Below are positions 53,390 through 62,809 of a stretch of DNA of 64,000 bases, piece after piece. How positions within the stretch are numbered: the first letter of the stretch is position 1; each line of letters starts with the position of its first letter. This DNA comes from Novosphingobium nitrogenifigens DSM 19370 (lineage in GTDB: Bacteria > Pseudomonadota > Alphaproteobacteria > Sphingomonadales > Sphingomonadaceae). Location: contig NZ_GL876933.1 in the NCBI RefSeq assembly GCF_000192575.1, positions 124,001-188,000 on the forward strand, given 5' to 3'. Below the pieces are notes generated by a model. It did not search any database, was not told the DNA's origin, and saw only the letters and a list, made by a program, of their open reading frames with translations. Both the position numbers and the translations under genes were made by a program.

Positions 53390-55363
53390 TCAGGCATAGC
53401 CGAATTTCTCAATCCATGGCGCAAGCATCGGAAGAATCGGCGCCAGATGGTCTGCATAGCGATGCCAACGGCCGACCGCGTGGCGATAGAGCGGGCTCGT
53501 CACCTGAGCATAGCTTGCCGTCCGCACGACACCGCGCGCGCGCGCCGCCTTTCGATGATCGAGTTCGCCCTCGGGCCAGGACAGCCCGAGCCTGTCGAAC
53601 ACCGGGCGCAACGCCTGCTCCGGCGAAGCGATCAGGTCTTCATAGGCAACTTCAGCAACCTCGAGATCAAACACGTCACGCGCCCGGGTCCAATGGCGGA
53701 AGGACAAATCATAAAGCGCAGCTGCATCGTTCAGATCGACAAAATTGGCCATGGCGGCATTGAGACGGAAATTGGTGATGAAGCAGCTCAGCAACACATC
53801 GCAAGGATGCCGCAAGGCCAGAATGAACTGCGCGTCGGGGAAAATGCGACGGATCACGGGCACCTTGCCAAGGTGCATGGGGTGTTTGTCGACAATGACG
53901 GTTTCAGAATCGGTCCCGACCAAAGCCGCAGCCCGCTCGAAATAGCGGGCACGGGCAGCAAGGATCTCATCCTGGGAAAGGCTCGGCAAAGCCGCCACCC
54001 CGCCCAGTTCGCGCTCGATCTCTTCGATGAAAGGCTCCTCTTCGAGCACACGCACTTGCGGCACCGCCATCAGCATGGTGTCGAGCAAGGTTGTGCCTGA
54101 ACGAGGAAATCCAACCACGAAAATCGGACTGCGCTCAGCCGGCGGTGGGGAAGGCGACCAGGAGGCCAGCCAGTCAGGCGACAGAAGCGCCAAGGCATCC
54201 TCACCCTTTTGTCGATAGGCCGCCGCGCGTGCACGCGGATCCGCTCCATCTTGCTGCCAAGCCTCGTTCATGGCGGCGAAAGCAGCAAAGGCTTCATCTT
54301 CACGGCCCAGCCTGTCCAGCAACTCTCCACGCAATTGCCATTTGCGCGACGCAATCATGACGTCACCGGCATCATCAAGACGCGCCAGTGCGTCTTCGAA
54401 GCGATCGGCCCGCTTGAGGCGCAAGGCGTCGATGAAGGCAAGAACGCGCTCCTCGGCCCCTTCTCTCGATGCCCGTTCCCGCAGACCTTCCAATTCGCCC
54501 TCACGATTGACGCGCTCCAGCACGGCGGCAAGGCCGACGAACGCAGGCGTGAAGCCCGGACTGACGGCAAGAGCTCGCTCCAGAGCCTCTTCAGCCCGGG
54601 CAAATTCATTGCGTTGACCGGCAACGTGACCGAAATCGGTCTGGATATCCGCACGGTCGGGAGCGCGGCGCGACGCTTCCTGAAGAACGGCGAATGCCCG
54701 GTCCTCTTCACCACTTTCCAGATAATGTCGGAACAGGGCCAGAAGAGGATGCGGATCTTCAGGAAAATCGGTCGAGGCCCGCGAAAGAACGTCCACCGCC
54801 TCTTCTACGCGCCCGACAAGAAGCAAGGTCTCGCCCAGATTGATGCGGATCGGCGGCGCATCAGGCGCAACCCGCACCGCTTGTTCCAACGCCGCGACGG
54901 CTTCGCCGGGCTTGCCCATATCGGTCAGCGCATTGCCCAGATTGTTCCAGCTCGCCCAATCGGCCGGAACCTTGCTCGTGACATGGCGGTAAAGCTCGAC
55001 CGCCGTCGCGAACTCTCCAACTTCCTGAGCTAGATAAGCACCCAGTCGGGCAAGACGAAGACTGGGGTCGCCAAGTGCACTTTCCCTGTCACAAAGTGCA
55101 TGGGCCCCATGCAGATCCCCCATTTGCAGCAGAGCTTCAACAAGATTGGCGCGAATGACCGGATCTTGTGGCCGGAATACCTGCGCCTTTTTCAAATAGG
55201 AAACTGCGCGCTGATGGGCTCCACGATGAAATTCGATCGCCCCGCCAAGCGCCAGGAAAGCCGGGTCCTCGGGATTGCGTGCAATCGCACCTTCGACCAA
55301 CCGGGCCGCTTCATCAAGGCGTCCCTGCTGCGCCAACCCGGCGATCTGCTGCAATTCCCGCAT
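53390..55363 (-). CDS. TPR-repeat sulfotransferase-family protein, 657 aa
   Basis: Two parts. Residues 1-400 are tandem tetratricopeptide repeats (RELQQIAGLAQQGRLDEAARLVEGAI; WASWNNLGNALTDMGKPGEAVAALEQAV; and so on). Residues 410-657 are a PAPS-dependent sulfotransferase domain: the 5'-phosphosulfate loop IFVVGFPRSGTTLLDTMLM and the 3'-phosphate site ILALRHPCDVLLSC. The domain would transfer sulfate to a hydroxyl or sugar. Start: ATG 55363 (upstream GGTGA); 55408 is an alternative. It lies 169 bases downstream of a TonB receptor gene on the same strand, an arrangement I recall as recurrent in sphingomonads and Caulobacter. Acceptor unknown. Confidence 0.88.
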   Translation of the reverse strand: MRELQQIAGLAQQGRLDEAARLVEGAIARNPEDPAFLALGGAIEFHRGAHQRAVSYLKKAQVFRPQDPVIRANLVEALLQMGDLHGAHALCDRESALGDPSLRLARLGAYLAQEVGEFATAVELYRHVTSKVPADWASWNNLGNALTDMGKPGEAVAALEQAVRVAPDAPPIRINLGETLLLVGRVEEAVDVLSRASTDFPEDPHPLLALFRHYLESGEEDRAFAVLQEASRRAPDRADIQTDFGHVAGQRNEFARAEEALERALAVSPGFTPAFVGLAAVLERVNREGELEGLRERASREGAEERVLAFIDALRLKRADRFEDALARLDDAGDVMIASRKWQLRGELLDRLGREDEAFAAFAAMNEAWQQDGADPRARAAAYRQKGEDALALLSPDWLASWSPSPPPAERSPIFVVGFPRSGTTLLDTMLMAVPQVRVLEEEPFIEEIERELGGVAALPSLSQDEILAARARYFERAAALVGTDSETVIVDKHPMHLGKVPVIRRIFPDAQFILALRHPCDVLLSCFITNFRLNAAMANFVDLNDAAALYDLSFRHWTRARDVFDLEVAEVAYEDLIASPEQALRPVFDRLGLSWPEGELDHRKAARARGVVRTASYAQVTSPLYRHAVGRWHRYADHLAPILPMLAPWIEKFGYA

Positions 55364-55532
55364 TGTGTTCACCGGCACTTCCCGATTGCAGGCGACCCTG
55401 GTCGCCATTTCCGTCCGGCTGAATCGCGCCCCTTCCCAAGGACTGTCAATCAAAAGCAGCCGGAACCAAAAGGAAACGGGTGGCAGCCATCCCGAGATCG
55501 CTGCCACCCGTTCATATCAAATCACGCTGAAA

Positions 55533-58500
55533 TCAGAACGTGACCGTCGCACCGAAGTGGAAATAACGCCCCAGAGCGTCATAGACGCCCGGGTAGGTAT
55601 TCCCGTTACAATAGGTGCTGTAGCACTGCGACTGGGTCGGCGAGCTGTTCACGAGCGGCGGATCGCGATCGAACAGGTTGTTGATCCCCATCCGCAGAGT
55701 CAGGAAGTGATTGACCCGTCCCTGAATGGCAAGGTCGATATAGCTCTGACCGTCGATGTGCGAGCCAAGCTGGTCCTTGTAGGAGGCAATGCCGATGGTC
55801 GAGCTGGGATTCTTGTAATCCACATCGACAGGGCCGACATAGCGCCAGGTCACCGAAGCAGTGATACCGACCGGCGTTGTCCACGACACGCGAGCCTTGT
55901 GACGCCACTTGGGCAGCGGCACGCCGCAGCTGACCCCGAAGTAACCGGCGCAGTTGTAGGTTGCCGAGACACCGTTATCGACGAGGTAACGCGACAGCAG
56001 GCCACCATCGAAGTTTCCGCTCAGCGTGCCGAGCTTGCCGATATGGTGCGTCATCGTCGCATTGAAATCGAAGCCGCGCGTCTCGACACCACCGATGTTC
56101 TGGTAGGTATCGTTCACATAACCGCTGGTGGTCAGCCACAGCGAGCCGGCCGCGTTGCGGTTGATCAGACCACAGATGCCCGATTCAGGAGCTGCATTAC
56201 AGGCGCCAAGGATCGCGTCTGCACCGATCTGCTGGATCGCGTTGCGGATCTTGATGTCGTAATAGTCGACGCTGAACGTCAGGCCGGGAATCTGGTGCGG
56301 GGTCAGGACCACGCCCAGCGACTTGGTGATCGCCACCTCGGGACGCAGGTTGGGATTACCGCCTTGCATGCCGTTGTACTGGGCAGAGGGATTGCCCTGA
56401 ATAGTCTGCCCGACGCGCAGACCCTGTGTGAGACAGCCGACATCAGCCGCTGTAATCGCAAAGCCCGCACACGGATCGGTGGAACCGTCAAGCGTGACAT
56501 GATCCGGCGAGAACACTTCCTGAATGTTCGGCGCACGGACCGCACGATTGATCGAGCCGCGGAATGTGATGTCCTTCACCGGCTGGAACGTCAAACCGAC
56601 TTTCCAGGTAACGGTGTTGAAGTTGTTGCTGTTCGAATAGCTGTAGTGCGAATAACGAATGCCGCTTTCCAGATTCAGGGCATAAATCGGCCCATCCGTG
56701 ATCAGCGGAGCATTCATTTCGCCGATGGCTTCATAGACGTTGTACGAGCCACTGATCGGCAAGGTCGCACCACCTTGGCCAGCAAGGTCACCGCTGATGT
56801 ATTCGTCGTTCGGCGTGAGCGAAACGCTTTCATGGCGATAGGCGCCGCCGATGTTGATCAGGATGCCCTGCGACGACCACGGCGACTTGATACCGTATTC
56901 GCCCAGATCTCCCGACAACGATGCTTCGGCAATATGCTGGGTGTTTACACCTTCCTGACGACCGATAGCGCTGATGTAGTTGAGCGCGGCCGACGAAATA
57001 CCGTTACCGGAAAAGACGTCGTAGGGGACGCAGCCAGAAGCAGCACCGATCGAGCAGGTCGGCGTTCCGTTAACGTCGACAACGTTGAGCGCATTGGCCA
57101 GGCGAGAAATCGAAACGTCGTTATAGTACGCTTCGCTGTAGTTGACTTGGCCGAACTGATAGTAAACGTCGTAGTGCCAGCCCTTGCCGATGTCCCCGCT
57201 TGCACCGATAACCGCGCGATAGTCCTTGTGGTTGAGGTCGTCGACGCGTGCACCGCCTTCAACATTGCGCTTCAGCAACTGGAAATAGGCAGTCCCCGGC
57301 GCTGCGGGGGAGAGGGTCGCAAGCGTCGCTGCCGAAAGGCTGGACGCGAATGCATTGGTGACCGGATAATTGCCGAGATACCCGATGACCGAGTTGGCGT
57401 TGGTGCAGAGGGTCGAGGCCTGCTGTGCCGACAACAGCGGATTGTTGCAGTTGATCGTCATCGTGTTGCCGAAGTCGCCCGACGGTGCGATCTGCGCCAT
57501 CGAGTGGTCCGACATGAACATGAATTCGAGGTAGGGCTTGAACGCGGGGCTGACGTCAAAGTTGACGAAAGCACCGGCCGTCACGCGCTCGTCCGGACGC
57601 TGATAATAGTTCGTCGGAGCGTAGTTGTACCGGCTTGCGGCACCGGTCGTCAGCGTATGCGCGCCCAAGGAGCCGATAGTCGAAGAGGCACCGCCGGTCG
57701 GGGTGAAATACAGCGCATTACCGGCTGCCGACGTCGCCGAACCGCCGCACTTCGTAGCACTCGCCAACGAGCAGGCGCTGTAATCGCGCTTGTTCTGGGT
57801 GATGGCCGAAACGTTGCGGTAACCGGCATAAATCATGAGGTGACCCGCGCCGTCGGCAAACTTGGTACCGTAGGCAAGGGTTCCGTCGAAGTTGTTACCG
57901 TCAGCAACACTACCCTTGGGGTAGTTGAAGCCCGACAGCCCCTGCGCATTGGCAGTGTCGATTGCCGAACGCACAACGCTGTTGCTGTTGCCGTGCTGAT
58001 AGAAACCGTCGTTGAGGTCGAGCTTGAAGCCGGTGAAGTCCTTGTCGATGACAAAGTTCACGACACCCGAGACAGCGTCGGCACCATAAGTCGCCGAAGC
58101 ACCGCCGGTCAGAAGGTCGACGCGCTTGATCAGAGTCTGGGGAATAAAGTTGAGGTCCGCAGCCGAGCTGAAGGGATCACCCGACATCAGGCGACGGCCG
58201 TTGACCAGAACGAGCGTCCGCTTTGCGCCCAGATGGCGCAAGTCGACTTCAGCCGTCCCGCTGGCGCCGTTGGAAACCGACGAACTCTGCGCGGCAAAGA
58301 CCTGGGGAAGCTGGTTGAGGAGATCTTCGATCCGGGTCAGACCCGTGGTCTTGATGTCTTCGTTATTGATCGACGTGACCGGCGCAACCGACTTCAGATT
58401 CGGGGAAGCGATACGCGAACCGGTAACGATGATCTCTTCCGCAGCGGGGGCCGCAGCGGGAGTCGACGGCAGCTGAGTGGGAACGTCTTGCTGCGCGAGT

Positions 58501-58574
58501 GCAGGACTTGCTGCAAGCGCGAGGCCAAGAGCGGCAGGCGCCACTCCAGCCTTCAGCTTCTTGATGTGCTTCAT
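55533..58574 (-). CDS. TonB-dependent outer-membrane receptor, 1013 aa
   Basis: Large energised outer-membrane transporter. A signal peptide (AGVAPAALGLALAASPALAQ) is followed by a plug domain that opens EEIIVTGSRI and contains LLNQLPQVFAAQSSSVSNG, DLRHLGAKRTLVLVNGRRL and GGASATYGADAVSGVVNFV. The remaining about 800 residues form the 22-strand barrel, ending in the aromatic YDALGRYFHFGATVTF. There is no N-terminal signalling domain, so no direct link to a sigma factor. AAAGGGG precedes the ATG. The substrate is unknown; the linked sulfotransferase suggests a modified surface glycan or an imported sulfated compound, but that is a guess. Confidence 0.95.
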   Translation of the reverse strand: MKHIKKLKAGVAPAALGLALAASPALAQQDVPTQLPSTPAAAPAAEEIIVTGSRIASPNLKSVAPVTSINNEDIKTTGLTRIEDLLNQLPQVFAAQSSSVSNGASGTAEVDLRHLGAKRTLVLVNGRRLMSGDPFSSAADLNFIPQTLIKRVDLLTGGASATYGADAVSGVVNFVIDKDFTGFKLDLNDGFYQHGNSNSVVRSAIDTANAQGLSGFNYPKGSVADGNNFDGTLAYGTKFADGAGHLMIYAGYRNVSAITQNKRDYSACSLASATKCGGSATSAAGNALYFTPTGGASSTIGSLGAHTLTTGAASRYNYAPTNYYQRPDERVTAGAFVNFDVSPAFKPYLEFMFMSDHSMAQIAPSGDFGNTMTINCNNPLLSAQQASTLCTNANSVIGYLGNYPVTNAFASSLSAATLATLSPAAPGTAYFQLLKRNVEGGARVDDLNHKDYRAVIGASGDIGKGWHYDVYYQFGQVNYSEAYYNDVSISRLANALNVVDVNGTPTCSIGAASGCVPYDVFSGNGISSAALNYISAIGRQEGVNTQHIAEASLSGDLGEYGIKSPWSSQGILINIGGAYRHESVSLTPNDEYISGDLAGQGGATLPISGSYNVYEAIGEMNAPLITDGPIYALNLESGIRYSHYSYSNSNNFNTVTWKVGLTFQPVKDITFRGSINRAVRAPNIQEVFSPDHVTLDGSTDPCAGFAITAADVGCLTQGLRVGQTIQGNPSAQYNGMQGGNPNLRPEVAITKSLGVVLTPHQIPGLTFSVDYYDIKIRNAIQQIGADAILGACNAAPESGICGLINRNAAGSLWLTTSGYVNDTYQNIGGVETRGFDFNATMTHHIGKLGTLSGNFDGGLLSRYLVDNGVSATYNCAGYFGVSCGVPLPKWRHKARVSWTTPVGITASVTWRYVGPVDVDYKNPSSTIGIASYKDQLGSHIDGQSYIDLAIQGRVNHFLTLRMGINNLFDRDPPLVNSSPTQSQCYSTYCNGNTYPGVYDALGRYFHFGATVTF

Positions 58575-58900
58575 GAGTATCCAGCCCCTTTGACATGGAG
58601 GGCCAGCCCTGGGGCCGGCATCATTCAGGACCAGGAGGTTGCCGTTCCAATCGGCGCAATTGTGCAGCTTGGTTTAGCCCCCCCGGATGGCACTTCGATG
58701 GCCCAGCCGACGGCGGGAAGTAAAGAGGACCGGTGTCAATTGGTATCAGTCTTGTTCCCGATGTAACCGTTTTGCCACACAGGGGTGTACGGGAAAGCCC
58801 CGGAAAACCGGGAAAAAATGCCCCCCATCATCGCAGTCGCGCAAGATTATTACACGCAAGTGACAGCGCGTTCGAAAATCATTCTAAATCGGTGCACTTT
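58575..58900. other. Promoter region of the TonB receptor gene
   Basis: About 325 bases between the M23 peptidase gene and the TonB receptor, without a believable gene. It is GC-rich near the receptor and more AT-rich near 58850-58900. Several GC-rich inverted stretches occur (such as CCCGG-TTTT-CCGGG near 58800), but no known operator was recognised. Confidence 0.5.
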
Positions 58901-59767
58901 TCAGATCTGAATGAACAAGAGAGGGTCCAGACGGCGCCCTTGCCACGTCAGTCCCCAATGCAGGTGTGGTCCGGTGGCGCGACCGCTCATCCCGACGTGG
59001 CCAAGTATATGTCCCTGACGCACGATGTCCCCTTCAGCGACGAAAAGGGCCTGTGCGTGCAGCATTGCGCTCGACAGACCCATGCCGTGATCGACGAGAA
59101 CGAGATGCCCTTCGAGCGTGAACGGATCGGGTGTCGCGGCAAGGACCACGACGCCGTCGGCGGGCGCATGAAACGGGCTTCCTGCCGCAGCGGCGATGTC
59201 CATGCCCGAGTGATAGGCCCCCGGTTCGCCACGATAGATCCGCTGCGCGCCGAAACGGCCAGTGATCGGCCCGGACGCGGGCCGGATCATCGTCTGGCGC
59301 CAGCCGTCCGACGCATTCGTGTGGGCGCGGGCCGCAGCGATCCGGGCCAGTTCGATCGCACGGCGGCGGGCAAATTCCTCGTCCGGCAATCCCGGCGGAT
59401 GACGCGGCGCATCGACATGTTCGATCCGCCAGGCACGGGGCGCAATCGTCAGGACGCGCGAGGTTTCAACACCCTTGGCATCCTGTGCCACCAGACGCGC
59501 GGCGGCCGGGGCATCGCGGTCGAAGGCGAGGAAGAACGCGCCATCCTCGGCAAAGGCCAGCGGCTTTCCATCGAGCAGCAAGGCAACGGTTCCCACCGGA
59601 ACATGCCCGCGCATCCAGCCGCCCTGTGTCGCGGTTCCGGTCAGCGTGAAAGGATCGGCTTGCGCCCGGCACAGGACCGATCCGCCCCCCAAACCGGGCA
59701 GACTTGCCAGCCCGGCCAGAACACCGCCCAGAACACCGCGTCGCGAAGGCAACGCGGCGAGCCTCAC
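58901..59767 (-). CDS. M23-family peptidase (LytM/lysostaphin-like)
   Basis: Periplasmic zinc metallopeptidase or degenerate activator acting on peptidoglycan. Start is a GTG (59767) that overlaps the DUF2093 stop (GTGA), so translation is coupled. The N-terminus (SRRGVLGGVLAGLASLPGLGGG) looks like a twin-arginine or Sec signal. The M23 domain has Gly-x-His-x3-Asp-like EPGAYHSGMDIAAAAGSP and the H-x-H motif GPHLHWGLTW, so zinc ligands are present. Length 288. It is the last gene of xseA-DUF2093-M23, an order I know from sphingomonads. Confidence 0.92.
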   Translation of the reverse strand: MRLAALPSRRGVLGGVLAGLASLPGLGGGSVLCRAQADPFTLTGTATQGGWMRGHVPVGTVALLLDGKPLAFAEDGAFFLAFDRDAPAAARLVAQDAKGVETSRVLTIAPRAWRIEHVDAPRHPPGLPDEEFARRRAIELARIAAARAHTNASDGWRQTMIRPASGPITGRFGAQRIYRGEPGAYHSGMDIAAAAGSPFHAPADGVVVLAATPDPFTLEGHLVLVDHGMGLSSAMLHAQALFVAEGDIVRQGHILGHVGMSGRATGPHLHWGLTWQGRRLDPLLFIQI

Positions 59768-59967
59768 ACCTGACCGAGCAGACGCTTGGTCGAAATTTCC
59801 GCGCTGGCGTAGGCTTCCTGCCGTTCCGCGCTCCAATAACGCAGCAGATCGAGCGGGATCTTCGCGCCCGTCACCGCGCAGAGCACGTGATCGCCCGGCG
59901 AGAGCTGGCGAAAGGTTCCGGGCAGGTAGTGAAGTCGCGCGAGGCGACCGGCAGGAGTTGTCAGCAT
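59764..59967 (-). CDS. DUF2093 protein, 67 aa
   Basis: Small soluble protein matching DUF2093: MLTTPAGRLARLHYLPGTFRQLSPGDHVLCAVTGAKIPLDLLRYWSAERQEAYASAE covers the family. It lies 27 bases after xseA and overlaps the M23 start. The His in LHYLPG and the Cys in HVLCAVTG are notable but not known to bind anything. Function unknown; only seen in alphaproteobacteria as far as I recall. Confidence 0.88.
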   Translation of the reverse strand: MLTTPAGRLARLHYLPGTFRQLSPGDHVLCAVTGAKIPLDLLRYWSAERQEAYASAEISTKRLLGQV

Positions 59968-59994
59968 GGCAGGGTATCTAGAGCCAGTTCGCGA

Positions 59995-61476
59995 TCAAAG
60001 CAATTTGGGCTGGCGGTCGCCGGTCGACGGCGGCGTTTTCGCACGCGCCGGGCGGGGTGTGGGCTCTCCTCCCGTCGAACCGGCACCGGCCGGGACAACG
60101 CCCAGCGATCCATCGGCGAATTTCAGCGTGAGTTCGGCCTCGCCCGCCGCTGCCGAGCGCGTCTTGACCACGCGCCCGGCGCTGTCGGTCACAAGCACGT
60201 AACCGCGTGCCAATGGCGCTTCGGGATCGAGCGAACGGCGCAGGCGGTCGAGCGCATCGACGCGTCCGCGCGCAGTCTCGATCCGTTGCAGCAAGGCTTC
60301 GGGACGCAAGCGCAAGGCCAGAAGCCGTTCGCGTTCGCGGCGCAAGCGGGTTTCGAGCAGCGCCGGGCGCAGCGATCCGGCATGGCGCGCCAGCATCGCC
60401 GCCGCCAGTTCGGTGCGATGGCCAAGCGAGCGCCGCAGACGCTCGCCCAGATCGTCGAGCCGCTGCGCCTGTCCCGAAAGCAGGGCATGGGGCGGCGGCA
60501 GGCGTCGAGCCCGCTGGTCGAGCCGTTCGCGCGCCTGCGCAAGCTGGCGACCGAGCGCGCGCTGACGCCGCGCTTCGAGATCGGCAAGGCCCGCCATGAG
60601 TTCGGCCCGCACCGGCACTGCCATTTCGGCAGCGGCGGTGGGCGTGGGCGCGCGCCGGTCCGCCGCGAAATCGGCAAGCGTGGTATCGGTTTCGTGCCCG
60701 ACCGCGCTGATCACCGGAATGGTCGATGCGGCAATCGCGCGCACGACTTCTTCCTCGTTGAAGCTCCACAAGTCCTCGATCGAACCACCGCCACGCGCGA
60801 CGATGACGAGATCGGGACGCGCAACCGGGCCGCCGGGTTCAAGCTCGGAAAATCCGCGCACGGCCGCCGCCACCTGGCTTGCCGCGCCCTGTCCCTGCAC
60901 CAGCACCGGCCAGACCACCACATGACTGGGAAAGCGATCGCGCAGGCGATGGAGAATATCGCGAATGACGGCGCCGGTCGGTGACGTCACCACCCCGATC
61001 ACCCGGGGCAGATAAGGCAGGGGGCGTTTGCGCGCGGGATCGAACAGGCCCTCGGCCGCAAGCCGCGCCTTGGTCTTTTCGAGCAGGGCCAACAAGGCGC
61101 CCTCGCCCGCGATTTCCATGCGGTCGATGACGATCTGATAATTCGAGCGGCCAGGATACGTCGTCAGCTTGCCGGTGGCGATGACTTCCACCCCGTCGGC
61201 GGGCTGGAACCCCAGGCGTTGCACACTGCCGCGCCACATGACACCGTCGAGCCGCGCGTTCTCGTCCTTGAGGCTGAGATAGAGGTGGCCCGAGGCCGCC
61301 CGTTTCACGCCCGAAAGTTCGCCACGGACGCGCACGAAACCGAAACGATCCTCGACCGTGCGCTTGAGAAGCTGCGAGAGTTCGGAAATCGACAGCGCCG
61401 GGGCGTTGTCCCCCGCCGCTTCCCTCGCTAACAGCCCGGATCGGGCGTCATCATCGCTCGCGGAAGGAAAGACCAT
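59995..61476 (-). CDS. xseA: Exodeoxyribonuclease VII large subunit XseA
   Basis: Degrades single-stranded DNA with XseB. 493 residues. N-terminal OB domain ([55 protein letters not shown]), the catalytic stretch [34 protein letters not shown], the [21 protein letters not shown] motif and [29 protein letters not shown], then a long coiled coil. ATG 61476 with AGGA six bases upstream is the best start. Its start codon overlaps the divergent purD start by two bases. xseB is not in the window. Confidence 0.95.
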   Translation of the reverse strand: MVFPSASDDDARSGLLAREAAGDNAPALSISELSQLLKRTVEDRFGFVRVRGELSGVKRAASGHLYLSLKDENARLDGVMWRGSVQRLGFQPADGVEVIATGKLTTYPGRSNYQIVIDRMEIAGEGALLALLEKTKARLAAEGLFDPARKRPLPYLPRVIGVVTSPTGAVIRDILHRLRDRFPSHVVVWPVLVQGQGAASQVAAAVRGFSELEPGGPVARPDLVIVARGGGSIEDLWSFNEEEVVRAIAASTIPVISAVGHETDTTLADFAADRRAPTPTAAAEMAVPVRAELMAGLADLEARRQRALGRQLAQARERLDQRARRLPPPHALLSGQAQRLDDLGERLRRSLGHRTELAAAMLARHAGSLRPALLETRLRRERERLLALRLRPEALLQRIETARGRVDALDRLRRSLDPEAPLARGYVLVTDSAGRVVKTRSAAAGEAELTLKFADGSLGVVPAGAGSTGGEPTPRPARAKTPPSTGDRQPKLL

Positions 61477-62755
61477 GAATATCCTGTTGCTGGGTGCCGG
61501 CGGACGCGAACACGCGCTGGCGTGGAAACTGGCTCAATCGCCGCGCCTGGGCAAGCTCCATGCCGCCCCGGGCAATCCCGGGATTGCCGAACATGCACAG
61601 ATCCATGCGCTCGATGTCACCGATCACGCCGCCGTGATCGCCTTCTGCGAGGCGGAAACGATCGACCTCGTCGTCATAGGACCGGAAGCGCCGTTGGTCG
61701 ATGGTCTTGCCGATTCCCTTCGCGGCGTCGGGATCAGCGTGTTTGGACCGAGCCAGGCGGCAGCCCAGCTCGAAGGGTCGAAAGGCTTCACCAAGGACTT
61801 GTGCACCCGCGCCGGAATTCCGACCGCCGGATACCTGCGCACCACTGATCAGGCCGAGGCGCTTGCCGCGCTCGACCGCTTTGGCCTTCCCGTCGTCATC
61901 AAGGCGGACGGACTTGCTGCAGGCAAGGGCGTGGTCATTGCCGAAACCGCCGAGGAAGCTCGCGCCGCGATCGCCGACATGTTCGGCGGTCAGTTCGGCA
62001 GCGCCGGCGCCGAAGTGGTGATCGAGGAATTCATGGAAGGCGAGGAAGCCAGCTTCTTTGCCCTGACCGACGGCGCGACCATCGTCGCGCTCGCCTCGGC
62101 GCAGGATCACAAGCGTGTGGGCGATGGCGACACCGGCCCCAATACCGGCGGCATGGGCGCCTATAGCCCGGCACGCGTGCTGACCCCCGAACTCGAACGC
62201 GAAGTCATCACCCGCATCATCGCCCCGACGGTCAAGACCATGGCGGATGAAGGCACACCTTATTCGGGTGTCCTTTATGCCGGGCTCATGCTGACCGCGC
62301 AGGGTCCCAAGCTGATCGAATACAACTGCCGTTTCGGCGACCCGGAATGCCAGGTGCTGATGATGCGGATGGAAAGCGATCTGGTCGAACTGCTGTCCGC
62401 CGTCGCCGAAAACCGGCTCGCCGCGATCCAGCCGCCCGCTTTCTCGCCTGAACCGGCGCTGACGGTGGTCATGGCCGCGCAAGGCTATCCCGGCACGCCC
62501 AAGAAAGGCGGACTGATCGCCGGAATCGACGCCGCACAAGCCGATGGCGCCAAAGTGTTCCACGCGGGCACCATGCTCGACGGCGAAGGCACCTTGCGTG
62601 CCAATGGCGGGCGCGTGCTCAACGTCTCGGCCCGGGGCGCCAGCGTGCGCGAAGCGCGGGACGCAGCCTATCGTGCGGTCGATGCCATCGATTTTGCCGA
62701 AGGGTTCTGCCGCCGCGACATCGGCTGGCGCGAAATCGCCCGCGAGGAAGCCTGA
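61475..62755 (+). CDS. purD: Phosphoribosylamine-glycine ligase PurD
   Basis: ATP-grasp enzyme of purine synthesis, making GAR from phosphoribosylamine and glycine. 426 residues. The start [19 protein letters not shown] and [15 protein letters not shown], the ATP-grasp [29 protein letters not shown] and [19 protein letters not shown] are all as in the family. AAGGAAA lies six bases before the ATG. The first base of its start codon is inside the divergent xseA start codon, so each gene carries the other's control region. It is convergent with the kinase gene at a long hairpin. Confidence 0.96.
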   Translation: MNILLLGAGGREHALAWKLAQSPRLGKLHAAPGNPGIAEHAQIHALDVTDHAAVIAFCEAETIDLVVIGPEAPLVDGLADSLRGVGISVFGPSQAAAQLEGSKGFTKDLCTRAGIPTAGYLRTTDQAEALAALDRFGLPVVIKADGLAAGKGVVIAETAEEARAAIADMFGGQFGSAGAEVVIEEFMEGEEASFFALTDGATIVALASAQDHKRVGDGDTGPNTGGMGAYSPARVLTPELEREVITRIIAPTVKTMADEGTPYSGVLYAGLMLTAQGPKLIEYNCRFGDPECQVLMMRMESDLVELLSAVAENRLAAIQPPAFSPEPALTVVMAAQGYPGTPKKGGLIAGIDAAQADGAKVFHAGTMLDGEGTLRANGGRVLNVSARGASVREARDAAYRAVDAIDFAEGFCRRDIGWREIAREEA

Positions 62756-62762
62756 CCGATTC

Positions 62763-62794
62763 GACGGTATCCGCGCCTTTGCGCGGATACCGTC
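62763..62794. terminator. 14-bp perfect hairpin between purD and the kinase gene
   Basis: GACGGTATCCGCGC (62763-62776) pairs perfectly with GCGCGGATACCGTC (62781-62794) around a 4-base loop, eight bases after the purD stop. Genes converge here; it probably stops both. Confidence 0.85.
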
Positions 62795-62809
62795 ATATAC
62801 CTTGAGGTC

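Noticed and set aside
55275..58766. Plus-strand open frame of 1163 codons antisense to the TonB receptor
   Set aside because: The minus frame has a signal peptide, plug and barrel features; the plus frame is the GC-rich complement with Arg/Val/Asp bias and no domain.
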